From Bin18 sp965200355 (lineage in GTDB: Bacteria; Desulfobacterota; Binatia; Bin18), in NCBI GenBank assembly GCA_965200355.1, contig OZ241351.1, positions 3,348,001 to 3,412,000 of the forward strand: a stretch of DNA of 64,000 bases, in the 5' to 3' direction. Shown piece after piece: positions 32,183-42,593 of this stretch. Within the stretch, counting starts at the first letter, position 1. Every line of letters begins with the position of its first letter. Under the pieces are notes generated by a model. The model was not told the origin of the DNA and searched no databases. It saw only the letters and a list, made by a program, of their open reading frames with translations. The translations under genes and the position numbers were made by a program.

Positions 32183-33358
32183 ATGCACCAACACGCTATG
32201 CAGCGGATCTATCTTGACCATAATGCAACGACGCCCATGCGACCAGAAGTCCTTGAGGCCATGTTGCCCTACTTCACCGGGACGTTCGGCAATCCGTCAA
32301 GCGTGCACTGGGCTGGCCGTCAAGCCAAGCACGCGCTGGAAACGGCTCGCGATCAGGTAGCAACGCTGATTGGCGCGACGTCCTCGGAGATATTGTTTAC
32401 CAGCGGCGGGACAGAGAGCAATAATCTGGCCGTGCACGGAGTGCTCCAGCCTCGGGACGCAACCCCCTTTCGTCTCGTGACCACCCCCATAGAACACTCG
32501 TCCGTTCTGGAAACGCTCAAAGCCCTTGGTCCCAATGGCGCGGCTGTCGAGGTTGTGACGCTTGCGGTCAATGACCAGGGGCGCGTCAGTCCGAGCGATC
32601 TTGAGGCCGTCCTGACCCCGGACACTGCCCTTGTGAGCATCGGCCTTGCCAACCACGAGATTGGCACCCTCCAGCCTATTCGAGAGTTGAGCCCCGCGAT
32701 GCGGAGACACGCGATTCCGTTCCATGTGGATGCGGTCCAGGCCGCGGGGAAAATCCCGCTTGATGTGAATCAACTCGGGGTTGATCTATTGTCCCTGTCC
32801 GCGCATAAAATCTATGGCCCCAAAGGCATCGGGGCGCTGTATGTCCGGCAGGGAATAACACTGTCAGCTCTTTTTTGTGGCGGCCCCCAGGAACGTGAAA
32901 AACGGCCCGGCACGGAGAATGTGGCCGCCGCGGTCGGCTTTGGCTGCGCGGCTCAACTCTGCGCCCAAGATATTGAAACAACGCCCCCGCGTCTGATATA
33001 TCTCATAGCTCGTTTGTGGGACGGCATACAGCGGTATATCCCGGACGTCGTCCGGTACACGCCAACGCGGGCCTGCTTGCCGAACACCCTGAACGTCGGC
33101 TTTGCCGGAGCCTCGGGCGAGGGCGTCATGATGGGGCTTGACCTCGCTGGCGTGGCCGTCTCCACTGGCTCTGCGTGTGCTGCCGGGTCGGTTGAACCCT
33201 CCCATGTGCTCTTGGCTGTGGGCTGCGACAAAGCCGGGGCCAAAAGTGCGACGCGGTTTAGTGCTGGCAGGGACACGACCGAAGAAGATATTGACGCGGT
33301 GATACAGCTACTGCCCGGTATTGTGGAACGAGTCCGAAAGGCGGGTCGGAGCGGGTGA
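32183..33358 (+). CDS. Cysteine desulfurase (NifS/IscS family)
   Basis: A 391-residue PLP enzyme. It begins YLDHNATTPMRPEV, has SGGTESNN, the PLP lysine in LSAHKIYGPKG, and the reactive Cys loop STGSACAAGS. These are class II NifS/IscS features. It provides persulfide sulfur, here probably for MnmA in the next gene (2-thiouridine). Starts at 32183 or 32198 are possible; both follow GGAAA. It is separated from surE by 7 bp and from mnmA by 21 bp. Confidence 0.92.
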   Translation: MHQHAMQRIYLDHNATTPMRPEVLEAMLPYFTGTFGNPSSVHWAGRQAKHALETARDQVATLIGATSSEILFTSGGTESNNLAVHGVLQPRDATPFRLVTTPIEHSSVLETLKALGPNGAAVEVVTLAVNDQGRVSPSDLEAVLTPDTALVSIGLANHEIGTLQPIRELSPAMRRHAIPFHVDAVQAAGKIPLDVNQLGVDLLSLSAHKIYGPKGIGALYVRQGITLSALFCGGPQEREKRPGTENVAAAVGFGCAAQLCAQDIETTPPRLIYLIARLWDGIQRYIPDVVRYTPTRACLPNTLNVGFAGASGEGVMMGLDLAGVAVSTGSACAAGSVEPSHVLLAVGCDKAGAKSATRFSAGRDTTEEDIDAVIQLLPGIVERVRKAGRSG

Positions 33359-33379
33359 GAGCAACAGCCGCGCATCGCT

Positions 33380-34492
33380 ATGATACATCCCCTTCACACC
33401 AATCAAGACAGCCACGGGACTCGCGTCCTCGCCGCGTTAAGTGGCGGGGTGGATAGCGCAGTGGCAACGGCTCTGCTCGTCGAAGCTGGCTACGAGGTGA
33501 TTGCGATCTCCATGTTACTCGCCGGCTCGGCCGGCGGCCGAGCCGGCAGTTGTTGCTCTATTGATGATTTTCAGGACGCCCGCCGCGTGGCCGAACAGCT
33601 CGGCATTCCGTACTACGTCCTCAATTTGAAAGACGCCTTTCAAACCCGCGTCATCGACGTCTTCACCCAGGAATATCAGCGCGGTCGGACACCGAATCCC
33701 TGTCTGTTGTGCAACCGTGATCTTAAGTTTGACCTGTTATGGCAACGGGCGCGTGAACTCGAGGCGGCGTATGTGGCCACCGGTCATTATGCCCGGATTG
33801 GTTGGGATGAAGCGACCCAAACCGCCCATCTCCTGCGCGGGATAGACCCCGAGAAGGACCAGTCCTACTTCCTGTTTACCCTCAACCAAACCCAACTCCG
33901 ACGCACCCTCTTTCCGGTCGGCCATCTGACCAAAGAGAAAGTCCGGGCCAAGGCCCGCACGCTGGACTTGCGCGTGGCCGAGAAGCCGGAGAGTCAGGAT
34001 ATCTGTTTTGTCCCGGATGGCAATTATGCCGGCTTTCTCGAACAGCGCCTGGCATCCGACCACGTAAGAGCCGGGGAGATTGTCAATCAGACGGGTCAGG
34101 TTTTGGGTTCACATCCGGGTATCCACCGTTTTACCATCGGCCAGCGGCGCGGCCTGGGGCTCGGCGGATTGACCCAGCCCCATTATGTCACCCATATCGA
34201 CGCGGTATCCGGGCGGGTGACCGTTGGGACACGGGAGCAGCTCAAACGGTACGGTCTTCGGGCCACAGCCGTCAATTGGGTATCGGGGCAGCAACCGGAT
34301 GACATCCAGGTTGCGGCCAAAATTCGCTATCGTCAGGAGCCCATTGCCGCAACGGTCAGCCCTACCACCGCGACCACCGCAGCGGTCTGGTTTCAGGAGG
34401 CTTCTCCAGCAATCACCCCTGGGCAGGCCGTCGTGTTTTATGACGGGGCCCAGGTGCTGGGCGGTGGCTGGATTGAAGGCCCTCTCCCGTAG
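33380..34492 (+). CDS. mnmA: tRNA-specific 2-thiouridylase MnmA
   Basis: A 370-residue enzyme. The ATP pyrophosphatase P-loop SGGVDS is at 21-26, the nucleophile region NPCLLCN at 106-112 (Cys111), and the second catalytic cysteine in QDICFVPDGNY (Cys209). The C-terminal beta domain binds tRNA. It makes the 2-thio group of U34 in tRNA(Lys, Glu, Gln) with sulfur from the upstream cysteine desulfurase. No IscU or TusA relay is in the window. Confidence 0.95.
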   Translation: MIHPLHTNQDSHGTRVLAALSGGVDSAVATALLVEAGYEVIAISMLLAGSAGGRAGSCCSIDDFQDARRVAEQLGIPYYVLNLKDAFQTRVIDVFTQEYQRGRTPNPCLLCNRDLKFDLLWQRARELEAAYVATGHYARIGWDEATQTAHLLRGIDPEKDQSYFLFTLNQTQLRRTLFPVGHLTKEKVRAKARTLDLRVAEKPESQDICFVPDGNYAGFLEQRLASDHVRAGEIVNQTGQVLGSHPGIHRFTIGQRRGLGLGGLTQPHYVTHIDAVSGRVTVGTREQLKRYGLRATAVNWVSGQQPDDIQVAAKIRYRQEPIAATVSPTTATTAAVWFQEASPAITPGQAVVFYDGAQVLGGGWIEGPLP

Positions 34493-34506
34493 AGGATGCT
34501 GGATTC

Positions 34507-35892
34507 ATGTCGCTTGTCACTGCACTTGACGCGATTGCTACCCCGCACACCTCGCGTCGCGTGGCCCTCACCACCCTGGGCTGCAAGGTTAATCAGTATG
34601 ACACCGCCACGCTGCAAGAGCGGCTCTGTGCGGCGGGCCACCAGTGTGTTTCTTTTCGCGAGAGGGCCGAGGTCTATATCGTCAATAGCTGCACGGTCAC
34701 CAACCAGGCCGACGCCGAGAGTCGTCAGTTGGCGCGTCGAGCAAAGCGGCGCAATCCAGAGGCGCAGGTCATTATGACCGGCTGCTATGCTCAGGTGAGT
34801 CCTGAGACCGTGGCTCACCTGCCCGAAGTCGATTATGTTGTCGGGCTCAATCGGCTCGATGACCTGCTCCGCTTGGTCGCCCAAGCAGCCCCCGCCGCCC
34901 AGTCAGGTGACCAGAATATCTTTGTCAGCAAGCTGCGTACCGCCACGCAGGAGCCCCCGCCAGGTATCAAGACCTTTGGAGCGGTGACCTTTCAGGGCCA
35001 GACCCGGGCGTTTCTCAAAATTCAGGAAGGGTGCGACCTGTTCTGTACGTTTTGCATTGTCCCCATGTCACGCGGCAAGAGCCGCAGTATCGCACCCCGC
35101 ATCATCCTGGAGCAGTTCGACCGCCTCGCCGACCAGGGTTTTCAGGAAGTGGTCTTGACCGGTATTCATCTGGGTGGCTATGGCGCAGACCTCAATCCCC
35201 CGGTCAATCTGACCTGGCTCCTCGAAGCGTTAGAAGAACGGCGGCCGGTTCCGCGTGTCCGGCTGAGCTCGCTTGACCCGCATGAAATCAGTCCTGCCCT
35301 GCTCCAGCTCCTCACCCATTCCGCGCTCCTGTGTCCCCATTTGCATATTCCTCTCCAATGGGGGGAAGATTCCATCCTGACTCGGATGCGGAGGCGCTAT
35401 GACACCGCTCTTGCCAGAGAGGTGCTGACCGAACTGCGGGCGCGTTTACCTCACGCGGCCCTGGGGACGGACCTCATCGTAGGCTTTCCCGGTGAGGGCG
35501 AGGCGGAATTTGTCCGGGGCATGGACTTTTTGGAGGACAGCCCTTTCACCTATTTTCACGTCTTTCCCTACTCAGTCCGAAGCGGGACAACCGCGGCAAA
35601 GTTCACCGACCGCGTCTCCCCAGCCGTTATCCAGGAGAGAGCGAGGCAGGTGCGTATGCTCGGCGAACGCAAGAAGGCCGCCTTCATCCGTCAATTTGCG
35701 TCTGCGACTCTGCCTGTGCTGTTTGAGCATCAGCGAGACAGAGCCAGTGGACGCCTCAAGGGCTACAGCCGTAACTATATTAGAGTCTATGCGGCCGGCG
35801 GCGATGACAACATGAACCGAGAGGTTCCAGTGCGCATTACGCGGGTCGGTGACGGCGTGCTGTCCGGTACGATTCTTCAGGATGCCGCCTGA
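34507..35892 (+). CDS. mtaB: tRNA t6A37 methylthiotransferase MtaB
   Basis: A 461-residue radical SAM protein. The N-terminal UPF0004 domain has cysteines at 26 (TLGCKVNQYD), 62 (NSCTVT) and 93 (GCYAQ). The radical SAM cluster is CDLFCTFC (176, 180, 183), with a C-terminal TRAM domain. This layout is MtaB/MiaB, and TLGCKVNQYDT is the MtaB variant. It adds a methylthio group to t6A37. Overlaps the start of rnc by 11 bp. Confidence 0.93.
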   Translation: MSLVTALDAIATPHTSRRVALTTLGCKVNQYDTATLQERLCAAGHQCVSFRERAEVYIVNSCTVTNQADAESRQLARRAKRRNPEAQVIMTGCYAQVSPETVAHLPEVDYVVGLNRLDDLLRLVAQAAPAAQSGDQNIFVSKLRTATQEPPPGIKTFGAVTFQGQTRAFLKIQEGCDLFCTFCIVPMSRGKSRSIAPRIILEQFDRLADQGFQEVVLTGIHLGGYGADLNPPVNLTWLLEALEERRPVPRVRLSSLDPHEISPALLQLLTHSALLCPHLHIPLQWGEDSILTRMRRRYDTALAREVLTELRARLPHAALGTDLIVGFPGEGEAEFVRGMDFLEDSPFTYFHVFPYSVRSGTTAAKFTDRVSPAVIQERARQVRMLGERKKAAFIRQFASATLPVLFEHQRDRASGRLKGYSRNYIRVYAAGGDDNMNREVPVRITRVGDGVLSGTILQDAA

Positions 35893-36631
35893 GGAGCGTC
35901 CTCACGCTCTCAAACCTATGTCCGGTCCGGCCGACATCGCTGCCCTTCATCTCATCCTTGGCTATACCTTTACGAATCCAACCCTCCTCCAACTCGCCTT
36001 AACCCATCGGTCTGCCCAGCGTGCAGCCGGCGAAGACCAAAACGAAAAACTGGAATTCTTGGGCGATGCGGTGCTCGGACTGGTCATGAGCGACCTCCTC
36101 TTTCGTCAGTTCCCGCAATACCGAGAAGGAGACTTATCAAAGCGGCGTGCCTCGCTAGTGAATGCGGAAGTGCTCGCCCGCAAAGCTCAGGCCCTCTCGC
36201 TTGGAGACTGGCTGCGTATGGGACGGGGCGAGGAACGCAGCGGCGGCCGAGAGAAACCGTCCATCCTGGCTGCGGCCTACGAGGCCGTACTCGGGGCCAT
36301 CTACCTGGACGGCGGCTTCCCTCCCGCAACCCGGCTTATCGCCAAGCATTTTGCCGCAGACCTACAAGCAACAGAACAGATGGTTGCGTTTGATAGTAAG
36401 ACCCGTCTCCAGGAAATCACCCAAAAAGTCTTCAAACAAACCCCGTCCTACGAGGTCATCATGGTGAACGGGCCTGACCATGAGAAGCGGTTTGTCAGCC
36501 AAGTGTCCATAGCCGGGGAAATATACGGGCGGGGGGAAGGACGCAGCAAAAAACGCGCCCATCAGGCCGCCGCGTCCCAGACGCTCGAACTGCTCAAGCA
36601 GAAGAATCTCACGTCTCTGAAAGACATCTAA
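35882..36631 (+). CDS. rnc: Ribonuclease III
   Basis: A 249-residue protein from ATG 35882 (alternative ATG 35918 gives 237 residues, nearer the usual RNase III length). The signature NEKLEFLGDAV is at about 54-64, with a second acidic site in AAAYEAVLGAIYLDGG, and the C-terminal double-stranded RNA-binding domain has the KKRAHQAAASQTLELL end. It processes rRNA and other double-stranded RNAs. No era gene follows; pyrD comes next. Confidence 0.94.
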   Translation: MPPEERPHALKPMSGPADIAALHLILGYTFTNPTLLQLALTHRSAQRAAGEDQNEKLEFLGDAVLGLVMSDLLFRQFPQYREGDLSKRRASLVNAEVLARKAQALSLGDWLRMGRGEERSGGREKPSILAAAYEAVLGAIYLDGGFPPATRLIAKHFAADLQATEQMVAFDSKTRLQEITQKVFKQTPSYEVIMVNGPDHEKRFVSQVSIAGEIYGRGEGRSKKRAHQAAASQTLELLKQKNLTSLKDI

Positions 36632-36638
36632 TTGAGGC

Positions 36639-37721
36639 ATGGTCTATTCTTTTCTGCGTCCACTGTTTTTTGCCCTTGACCCCGAACACGCGCACCGGCT
36701 GTCAATCGAGGCGCTGAAACTGCTTCAGGCATCTCAGCACAAACCCCCTCCAGCGTTCAGCCATCAACGCCTGGCTCAAGACCTCTGGGGCCTCCACTTC
36801 CCCAATCCCGTCGGTCTCGCCGCCGGCTACGACAAAAATGCAGCGGTGCCCCTGGTCTGGTCTCGCTTGGGGTTCGGGTTTGCCGAATTCGGCACAATCA
36901 CGGCCAAGGCCCAGCCGGGCAATCCAAAGCCCCGCATTTTTCGCCTTGCTCAGGACAGAGCCCTCATTAACCGACTCGGTTTTAACAACGCCGGCGCGCC
37001 GGCCATTGCCCAGCGCTTGCCGTCCCTTTTCTCTCCTCACCGTGCTCGGCCTATTCCCTTGGGATTCAACATCGGCAAATCAAAGCGCACCCCCCTCAGT
37101 GAGGCGGTGACAGACTATCTCGACAGTTGCGAACATCTCCTCCCGTTTGCGGACTATCTGGTTGTGAATGTCAGCTCCCCAAACACGCCAGCACTGCGTC
37201 AACTCCAAGAGGTGGAACGTTTGGGACCCTTACTCGAAGCCCTCCTTGCTCGGATGCAACAGTCCGCCAAGACAGCGCCCCCCCCTGCCAAGCCCCTCTT
37301 GGTCAAAATCGCACCCGACCTCAGCCCGGCGGCCATTGAAAAAATCGCCCAGCTCGCGCTGTCGGTGGGCGTCTCTGGTCTGATTGCAACGAATACCACG
37401 CTTGAGCGTCCCGGACTCAGCCTGGGAGCGCCCGAAGCCGGCGGGTTGAGTGGCCGCCCCCTTGCGGCGCGCGCGCGTGAGGTGCTTCATACGGCCTACC
37501 GCGCGGTTGAGGGCAAGCTGCCCATTATTGGTGTGGGCGGGATATTCTCGGCGGCAGAGGCGTACCAGCATATCCGTGCCGGAGCGTCATTGGTCCAGAT
37601 ATATACCGGGATGATTTATGAGGGCCCTTTTCTCGCCCAGCGGATTGGGCGAGGGCTGATACGCATTATAGAGCAAGCCGGCTTATCCCACCTCCGAGAC
37701 GCCATCGGCAGGGATGTCTAA
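36639..37721 (+). CDS. pyrD: Dihydroorotate dehydrogenase (quinone), class 2
   Basis: A 360-residue FMN barrel with an N-terminal membrane-associated helix (about residues 1-25), the class 2 feature. Landmarks are NPVGLAAGYDKNA, ALINRLGFNNAG, NVSSPNTP with the catalytic Ser region, KIAPDLS, and IIGVGGIFSAAEAYQHI. It oxidises dihydroorotate to orotate in pyrimidine synthesis using quinone. It ends the surE-pyrD operon, tail to tail with the Hsp70 operon 22 bp away. Confidence 0.95.
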   Translation: MVYSFLRPLFFALDPEHAHRLSIEALKLLQASQHKPPPAFSHQRLAQDLWGLHFPNPVGLAAGYDKNAAVPLVWSRLGFGFAEFGTITAKAQPGNPKPRIFRLAQDRALINRLGFNNAGAPAIAQRLPSLFSPHRARPIPLGFNIGKSKRTPLSEAVTDYLDSCEHLLPFADYLVVNVSSPNTPALRQLQEVERLGPLLEALLARMQQSAKTAPPPAKPLLVKIAPDLSPAAIEKIAQLALSVGVSGLIATNTTLERPGLSLGAPEAGGLSGRPLAARAREVLHTAYRAVEGKLPIIGVGGIFSAAEAYQHIRAGASLVQIYTGMIYEGPFLAQRIGRGLIRIIEQAGLSHLRDAIGRDV

Positions 37722-37743
37722 GAGACACCAAGGCCGGAGGCGT

Positions 37744-40632
37744 TCATCTCATCTCGCCCGACTCGTTTTCAAGCGCTATCATCTGCAATCCCACCGGAAG
37801 CGTCTCGTCCAGAATACGGGCCTGCTCCCTGGCCTCAAGGGGCACGACCTCTCGGACCTGCCTGACCCAGCGTTGGCCAGCGGCAAAGGATTCGAGCCGC
37901 TCGACAACCCGTTGACGCACGGCGTCACCCAAGTCGCGCGTGCGGTCGCCGGTACAACGGGCGATTTGCGTTACCGCGAACGCGGTGGCTTCCGGCTTCC
38001 GCCAGTTTTTTGCAAGGAGACGCTGGACCCAGCCGGCAGCCTGTTCTTTGCGGACCACACAGTTTGCCGGGCCGTATATGAGCGAGCGTGCTCCGAGACG
38101 AGAGAGCGCCCAGATTTCCTGGTCTGATGCCTTCCCTTTTTCGATCAGCCTGACAAGGGTCTCGCCCAGAGTCTTTTTGGCTTCGGTGCTCAGCCGCTCA
38201 CAACTTGCCGCGACCTGCCACATCTCGCGAACTTCCTGCGGACCGGCTTTTCGGCTCCCGGATTTCTTGGGGAGTTTCGCCCGAGACGCGCTGGGGAGGA
38301 GGTGCGGGGCGGTCTCGCGCTGGAGTATCGTCTGCTGCTGTTGGCTCAACCCCCCGGCCACGCGCTTCCACAGCGTCCACCATTCGGCCCGACACTGCGT
38401 CGCCCTCGCATGTGTGATTCCCCAGCCGTAGAGTTTCCAGACTTGCTGCATACGCCACTCATCCGTCGGGTGCCCAAAACCCGGTCGTAAGAGAAAGCCC
38501 GCAAGATTCAGCCAACGAGCTTCATGCTCGGGCCCCTTTGCGCGCCCTTTTTGCACCGCCCAGAGGACATCCCACAAGGCGCGGATCGTGCTCAGCGGCC
38601 AAGCCTCCCGTGTTGTGCCCAGGGCTTCTTCAAGCTGGCGGGTCAGGGTCCGGGGCTGGTTCTCCTTCCCGTCTGTTTTTCCCGGTGCAAACACGCGCCG
38701 TAAAAGAGACGTAGCGGCCTCCACCCGAGTATCATCAATGACCTGTCCTCCACTCAGCGTCGCTGGCGACAACGGCGCTTGACCGAAGCGCGGCCCTTCC
38801 CCGCGCAGTTGGAATTGTAAGCGCCAACGATGACGAGTCTTCCGGGCTTCGCACCACAATTCGAGCGTTCCAGTCTCCGTAAAACGGGCGGAGACCCGGA
38901 CTGGAATTTTGGTCACCCCGGCTTTTTTACCAAACCGCAGGACTGTTCTGATGGGAGGGAGGAGCACAACCTCGTCTGCGTCGAGCATGAGCAGCTCCCC
39001 TGGCCGGTCCCCGCTGCGCGTGCCCGAAGCATACAGGGAGAAGCTCACCGGCTGATTCGCCAGCACCTCGAACTCCTGTTGTGTCAGGTGAATCTCTTCG
39101 CCTTCTTCCATGCCTCTGCGGATGAGACAGACAGCAGGAACGGAAGCGCCAGCCGGCTGGGCGGGCGTCTCCTCAGGCTGGGGCGTTCCCCCAACGACCA
39201 GATAATACGAGCGGGCACTGCCCCCGCCAATACGGACCCCTTGGCCTCGTCGGACTCTCCCGTAATAGGCCGCTCCGTGGGCAACGGCCAAATCGAGATT
39301 GGTATGAGACAGGACAGACGGCTGCCAATCGTCCCGCCCGTCAGTGGCGGCGCTGCGGAACCAAGCGGCAACGGTCTGGGTAATCCGCTCGCGGATGGCC
39401 AGCGGTGTCAGCGCTCCACCGTTAAATAGGATGGCATCAGGCCGGACGGAGCCCTGCGCCTTTTGTGCGACCTCATCGGCATGCTGACGGAGAAAAAGGG
39501 CAATATGGCGTAATATCTCTGGTTCTGTTTCATACGGGAGCCCAAACTCCTGGAGCCCACCCCGGCCGGCTCGCCGGGGGGTTTCTCCAGCCTCGACAGT
39601 GGGGAAAAACCCATCAAGGATGACCCGCTTGATGTCTTCTCGGGTCAGGTGGTTACGCAGCGTGCCGCCAATAACCGAGCGGCCTTGACCAGGTAAGGTC
39701 AGCGTCACGCGGTCTTGGGCAGTATCCGCAAACATCTCTTCTTTGGCACGCCGGCACAAGTGGCACAACAACTGCCAGCGTTGGGAGTCGAGCCGTTTCC
39801 CCAGGTTGAGACGACCTTCGACCAGACGGGCCAGCGCCACGTCCATATTATCGCCGCCCAGCAGCAGATGGTCGCCGACCGCGACCCGTTCCAAGCCCAG
39901 TTGGTTCTTCCCTTGCGCGACCGTAATCAGGCTCAGGTCCGTCGTCCCCCCCCCAACGTCACACACTAAAATCATGTCTCCTGGTTTGAGTTGGGTCTGC
40001 CACGAATCGGGATGCGCACCCAACCAAGCGTATAAGGCCGCCTGTGGTTCTTCTAAAAGCGTCAGTTGGGAGAGGCCAGCGCGTTCGGCCGCCTCAACCG
40101 TGAGTTCACGCGCCACCTCATCAAAGCAGGCCGGAACGGTCAGGATGAGTTGTTGCGCTTCAAGTGGATAGGCGTTGCCCATTTTGTATCGCCACGCCTG
40201 GCGGAGATGCAGCAGATAGCGAGACGCGGCCTCAAGCGGGGATATTTTTTGTACTTCAGACAGGCCGTCCCAGGGCAAAATAGCGGCCTGTCTGTCCACC
40301 CCGGTATGGCACAACCACGACTTGGCCGAAGAGACGAGACGACCGGGGATGCGCGCGCCCTGGACCTGAGCAAACTGACCCACGGCAAACGCCGGGTCCC
40401 TCTCCCAGGGGAGACTCAGGCTCCCCTCGGGGAGGTCGTGCCGACCGGGTATATACAGAAATGAGGGCAGCGTGGGTTGATGGGTCAACGTGGCGGCGTT
40501 GCTTAATTGCAGGACGGGAAAGGGGATGACCTCCGCTGAACGAGCCGTATCGACATACGCAACCGCACAGTTGGTCGTGCCCAGGTCAATACCCACGATG
40601 TAACGCGATGTTCCTGCCGGCGCTGTCGTCAT
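37744..40632 (-). CDS. Large Hsp70-like protein with C-terminal DUF3731-type extension
   Basis: A 962-residue protein. An N-terminal Hsp70 ATPase domain (about 1-430) has IVGIDLGTTN (phosphate 1), DVGGGTTDLSL (phosphate 2) and the FNGGALTP region. The last 350 residues form a helical extension not found in DnaK, of the DUF3731 type. It is much longer than DnaK (about 640) and lacks a standard substrate-binding lid. It is last in an operon with a second divergent Hsp70 and a DUF2760 protein. A specialised chaperone pair acting on an unknown client is the likely role; no DnaJ or GrpE is near. Confidence 0.87.
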   Translation of the reverse strand: MTTAPAGTSRYIVGIDLGTTNCAVAYVDTARSAEVIPFPVLQLSNAATLTHQPTLPSFLYIPGRHDLPEGSLSLPWERDPAFAVGQFAQVQGARIPGRLVSSAKSWLCHTGVDRQAAILPWDGLSEVQKISPLEAASRYLLHLRQAWRYKMGNAYPLEAQQLILTVPACFDEVARELTVEAAERAGLSQLTLLEEPQAALYAWLGAHPDSWQTQLKPGDMILVCDVGGGTTDLSLITVAQGKNQLGLERVAVGDHLLLGGDNMDVALARLVEGRLNLGKRLDSQRWQLLCHLCRRAKEEMFADTAQDRVTLTLPGQGRSVIGGTLRNHLTREDIKRVILDGFFPTVEAGETPRRAGRGGLQEFGLPYETEPEILRHIALFLRQHADEVAQKAQGSVRPDAILFNGGALTPLAIRERITQTVAAWFRSAATDGRDDWQPSVLSHTNLDLAVAHGAAYYGRVRRGQGVRIGGGSARSYYLVVGGTPQPEETPAQPAGASVPAVCLIRRGMEEGEEIHLTQQEFEVLANQPVSFSLYASGTRSGDRPGELLMLDADEVVLLPPIRTVLRFGKKAGVTKIPVRVSARFTETGTLELWCEARKTRHRWRLQFQLRGEGPRFGQAPLSPATLSGGQVIDDTRVEAATSLLRRVFAPGKTDGKENQPRTLTRQLEEALGTTREAWPLSTIRALWDVLWAVQKGRAKGPEHEARWLNLAGFLLRPGFGHPTDEWRMQQVWKLYGWGITHARATQCRAEWWTLWKRVAGGLSQQQQTILQRETAPHLLPSASRAKLPKKSGSRKAGPQEVREMWQVAASCERLSTEAKKTLGETLVRLIEKGKASDQEIWALSRLGARSLIYGPANCVVRKEQAAGWVQRLLAKNWRKPEATAFAVTQIARCTGDRTRDLGDAVRQRVVERLESFAAGQRWVRQVREVVPLEAREQARILDETLPVGLQMIALENESGEMR

Positions 40633-40678
40633 AGTGCTCCGCTTCGTCGAGACTGCCCGTCGGGCATCTCACCACGGC

Positions 40679-42490
40679 TCATCCCTCTTCCGTTGTCCGC
40701 ACGTTAAACTCCAGCTTCCAACGCTGGTCTTCATCCCGCGCCACAGCCCAGAGTTCTATGGTCCCCACCTCGGTGACATGGGCGCGTAATCGGACCGGAA
40801 CCAGACTGCCCTCTTGCCCTTCCCAGGCGAGGGTCGTTTCCAGGGGAGACAGGGCTTCAATATCCTCGTCCGGGTCTTCAATCAGATCACCGGCCAGGTC
40901 TGCTCTTCGCGTGGTTGAGCCAAAGAACTGGAAGGCTGCCGGCTCGCCAACAACCAGTCCAAACTCCTGGTCAGGGATGTTGCACTCGGTGCCTTCTTCC
41001 ATGCCAAACGGCACGGTACACAGGGCTTTGAGCGGGGCCGGCATCCCAGGCACAGCCGGCATGGCGGTCTCAATCCCAATATAATAGGAACGGGCCGTGC
41101 CCCCTCGGATACGGACGCCCTGCCCCCGCCGGGCGCGTCCATACGCGGCCGCTCCACGCGCCACTGCATGGTCAAGATCAACGCCGGCAAGGATACGTAA
41201 CGGTTCCCCGCCGTCCTGCGTCAGCCAGGTATTCACCACTTCGACGAGACGGTCCTGCAACAAGGGCGCTTTGAAGGTGCCGCCGTTAAACAGCAGCACC
41301 GTGGGATGCAGAAAGGTCTCCGCCCCGTCTGGCCGATGCTGAGCGAGAAACTTGGCAAGATGCCGCGTCACACCAGCATCGGCAGCATAGGGTAAGCCGA
41401 TTTCCTGCAATCCAGTGCGCCGGCCAGTTTGTGGACGGGCGTCTACACCACAGCGCGGGAAAAACCCATCCACCAATGTCTGCTCAACTTCGTGATACGA
41501 CAGGGCAGTCCGCAACGTCCCCCCAATCACACTTTTCCCGCGTCCCAGAATCGTCAGCGGGTGGCTCGGCTCATGGTCAATCTGAAGCAGCCCCTCTTTG
41601 GCCGTTCGACAGTTCTGCGCCAGCCCGCGCATCTGCCACGCGTCGAGCTTGGTCCCTTTTTGCGCCAGACGCCGCTGCACGGCGTAGGCAAGGGCCAGGT
41701 CCATATTATCGCCGCCCAGCAGAATATGGGCACCGACCGCAATCCGTTCGAGTTCCAGCTCGCCGTTCTGTTCAGAGACCGCAATCAGGCTGAAATCCGT
41801 TGTCCCGCCCCCAATATCGCAGGCGAGTATGACATCCCCGACCTGGACCTGCTTCCGCCAGGCTTCACCAGACTGATCTATCCAGGCGTAAAAGGCCGCT
41901 TGCGGCTCCTCAAGTAAGGTCACATGGGCCAAGCCGGCGCGCGCAGCCGCCTGCACTGTCAGCTCCCGCGCTACCGCGTCGAACGAGGCCGGGACAGTGA
42001 GAAAAACATCTTGCTGTTCAAGGCTCTTCTCCGGTGTGTTGCCGGCGATCTGGGTGTTCCAGGCCTGACGCAGATGGGATAGATAGTGGACGGACGCCTC
42101 GAGCGGCGACATTTTCTGGGTGTCATCACTGCCCTCCCAAGGCAGGATGGGAGCCGTTCGGTCAACTCCGGTATGGCAGAGCCACGACTTGGCAGACGAA
42201 ATCAGCCGTCCTGGGACCTCTGCTCCGCGCGTTCGCGCAAGCGTCCCAACAGTCCAGTCTGACGCCTGTGTCCAGGGTAAGCGCAAACTCCCCTCTGGGA
42301 ACTCGTGTTTGATCGGCAGGTAGAGAAAGGAAGGCAGCGTCGTATGCTCTTCAACATTGCCTGGCAGCGTGAGCTGAGGAATGGGGAGCAGCTGGATATT
42401 CAGGTCCTCGTCCTGCGTGTCCACATAGGCCACAACGCTATTGGTCGTACCGAGATCAATACCAACGAGGTAACGGGCAGTACTCTTCAT
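40679..42490 (-). CDS. Hsp70-family protein, shorter partner
   Basis: A 603-residue paralogue of the ATPase half of the neighbouring protein, with LVGIDLGTTNSVVAYVDT, DIGGGTTDFSLIAV and LFNGGTFKAPLL. The C-terminal part is a short beta domain. ATG 42490 is used, a GTG at 42499 is an alternative. It shares NTP-binding motifs with the long protein but the two differ in length; both also contain the odd GRL(I/V)SSAKSWLCHTGVDR segment. It stands between DUF2760 and the long Hsp70 on the same strand. Confidence 0.87.
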   Translation of the reverse strand: MKSTARYLVGIDLGTTNSVVAYVDTQDEDLNIQLLPIPQLTLPGNVEEHTTLPSFLYLPIKHEFPEGSLRLPWTQASDWTVGTLARTRGAEVPGRLISSAKSWLCHTGVDRTAPILPWEGSDDTQKMSPLEASVHYLSHLRQAWNTQIAGNTPEKSLEQQDVFLTVPASFDAVARELTVQAAARAGLAHVTLLEEPQAAFYAWIDQSGEAWRKQVQVGDVILACDIGGGTTDFSLIAVSEQNGELELERIAVGAHILLGGDNMDLALAYAVQRRLAQKGTKLDAWQMRGLAQNCRTAKEGLLQIDHEPSHPLTILGRGKSVIGGTLRTALSYHEVEQTLVDGFFPRCGVDARPQTGRRTGLQEIGLPYAADAGVTRHLAKFLAQHRPDGAETFLHPTVLLFNGGTFKAPLLQDRLVEVVNTWLTQDGGEPLRILAGVDLDHAVARGAAAYGRARRGQGVRIRGGTARSYYIGIETAMPAVPGMPAPLKALCTVPFGMEEGTECNIPDQEFGLVVGEPAAFQFFGSTTRRADLAGDLIEDPDEDIEALSPLETTLAWEGQEGSLVPVRLRAHVTEVGTIELWAVARDEDQRWKLEFNVRTTEEG

Positions 42491-42593
42491 AAGACTCACA
42501 GATCAGCATTCCGTTCGGGCGCGCGTCAGGGCGACCCGCCCACACTCCTGAGAGCCGGAGACTGGGGCGGACAGGGCTCCGACAGGCGCACGT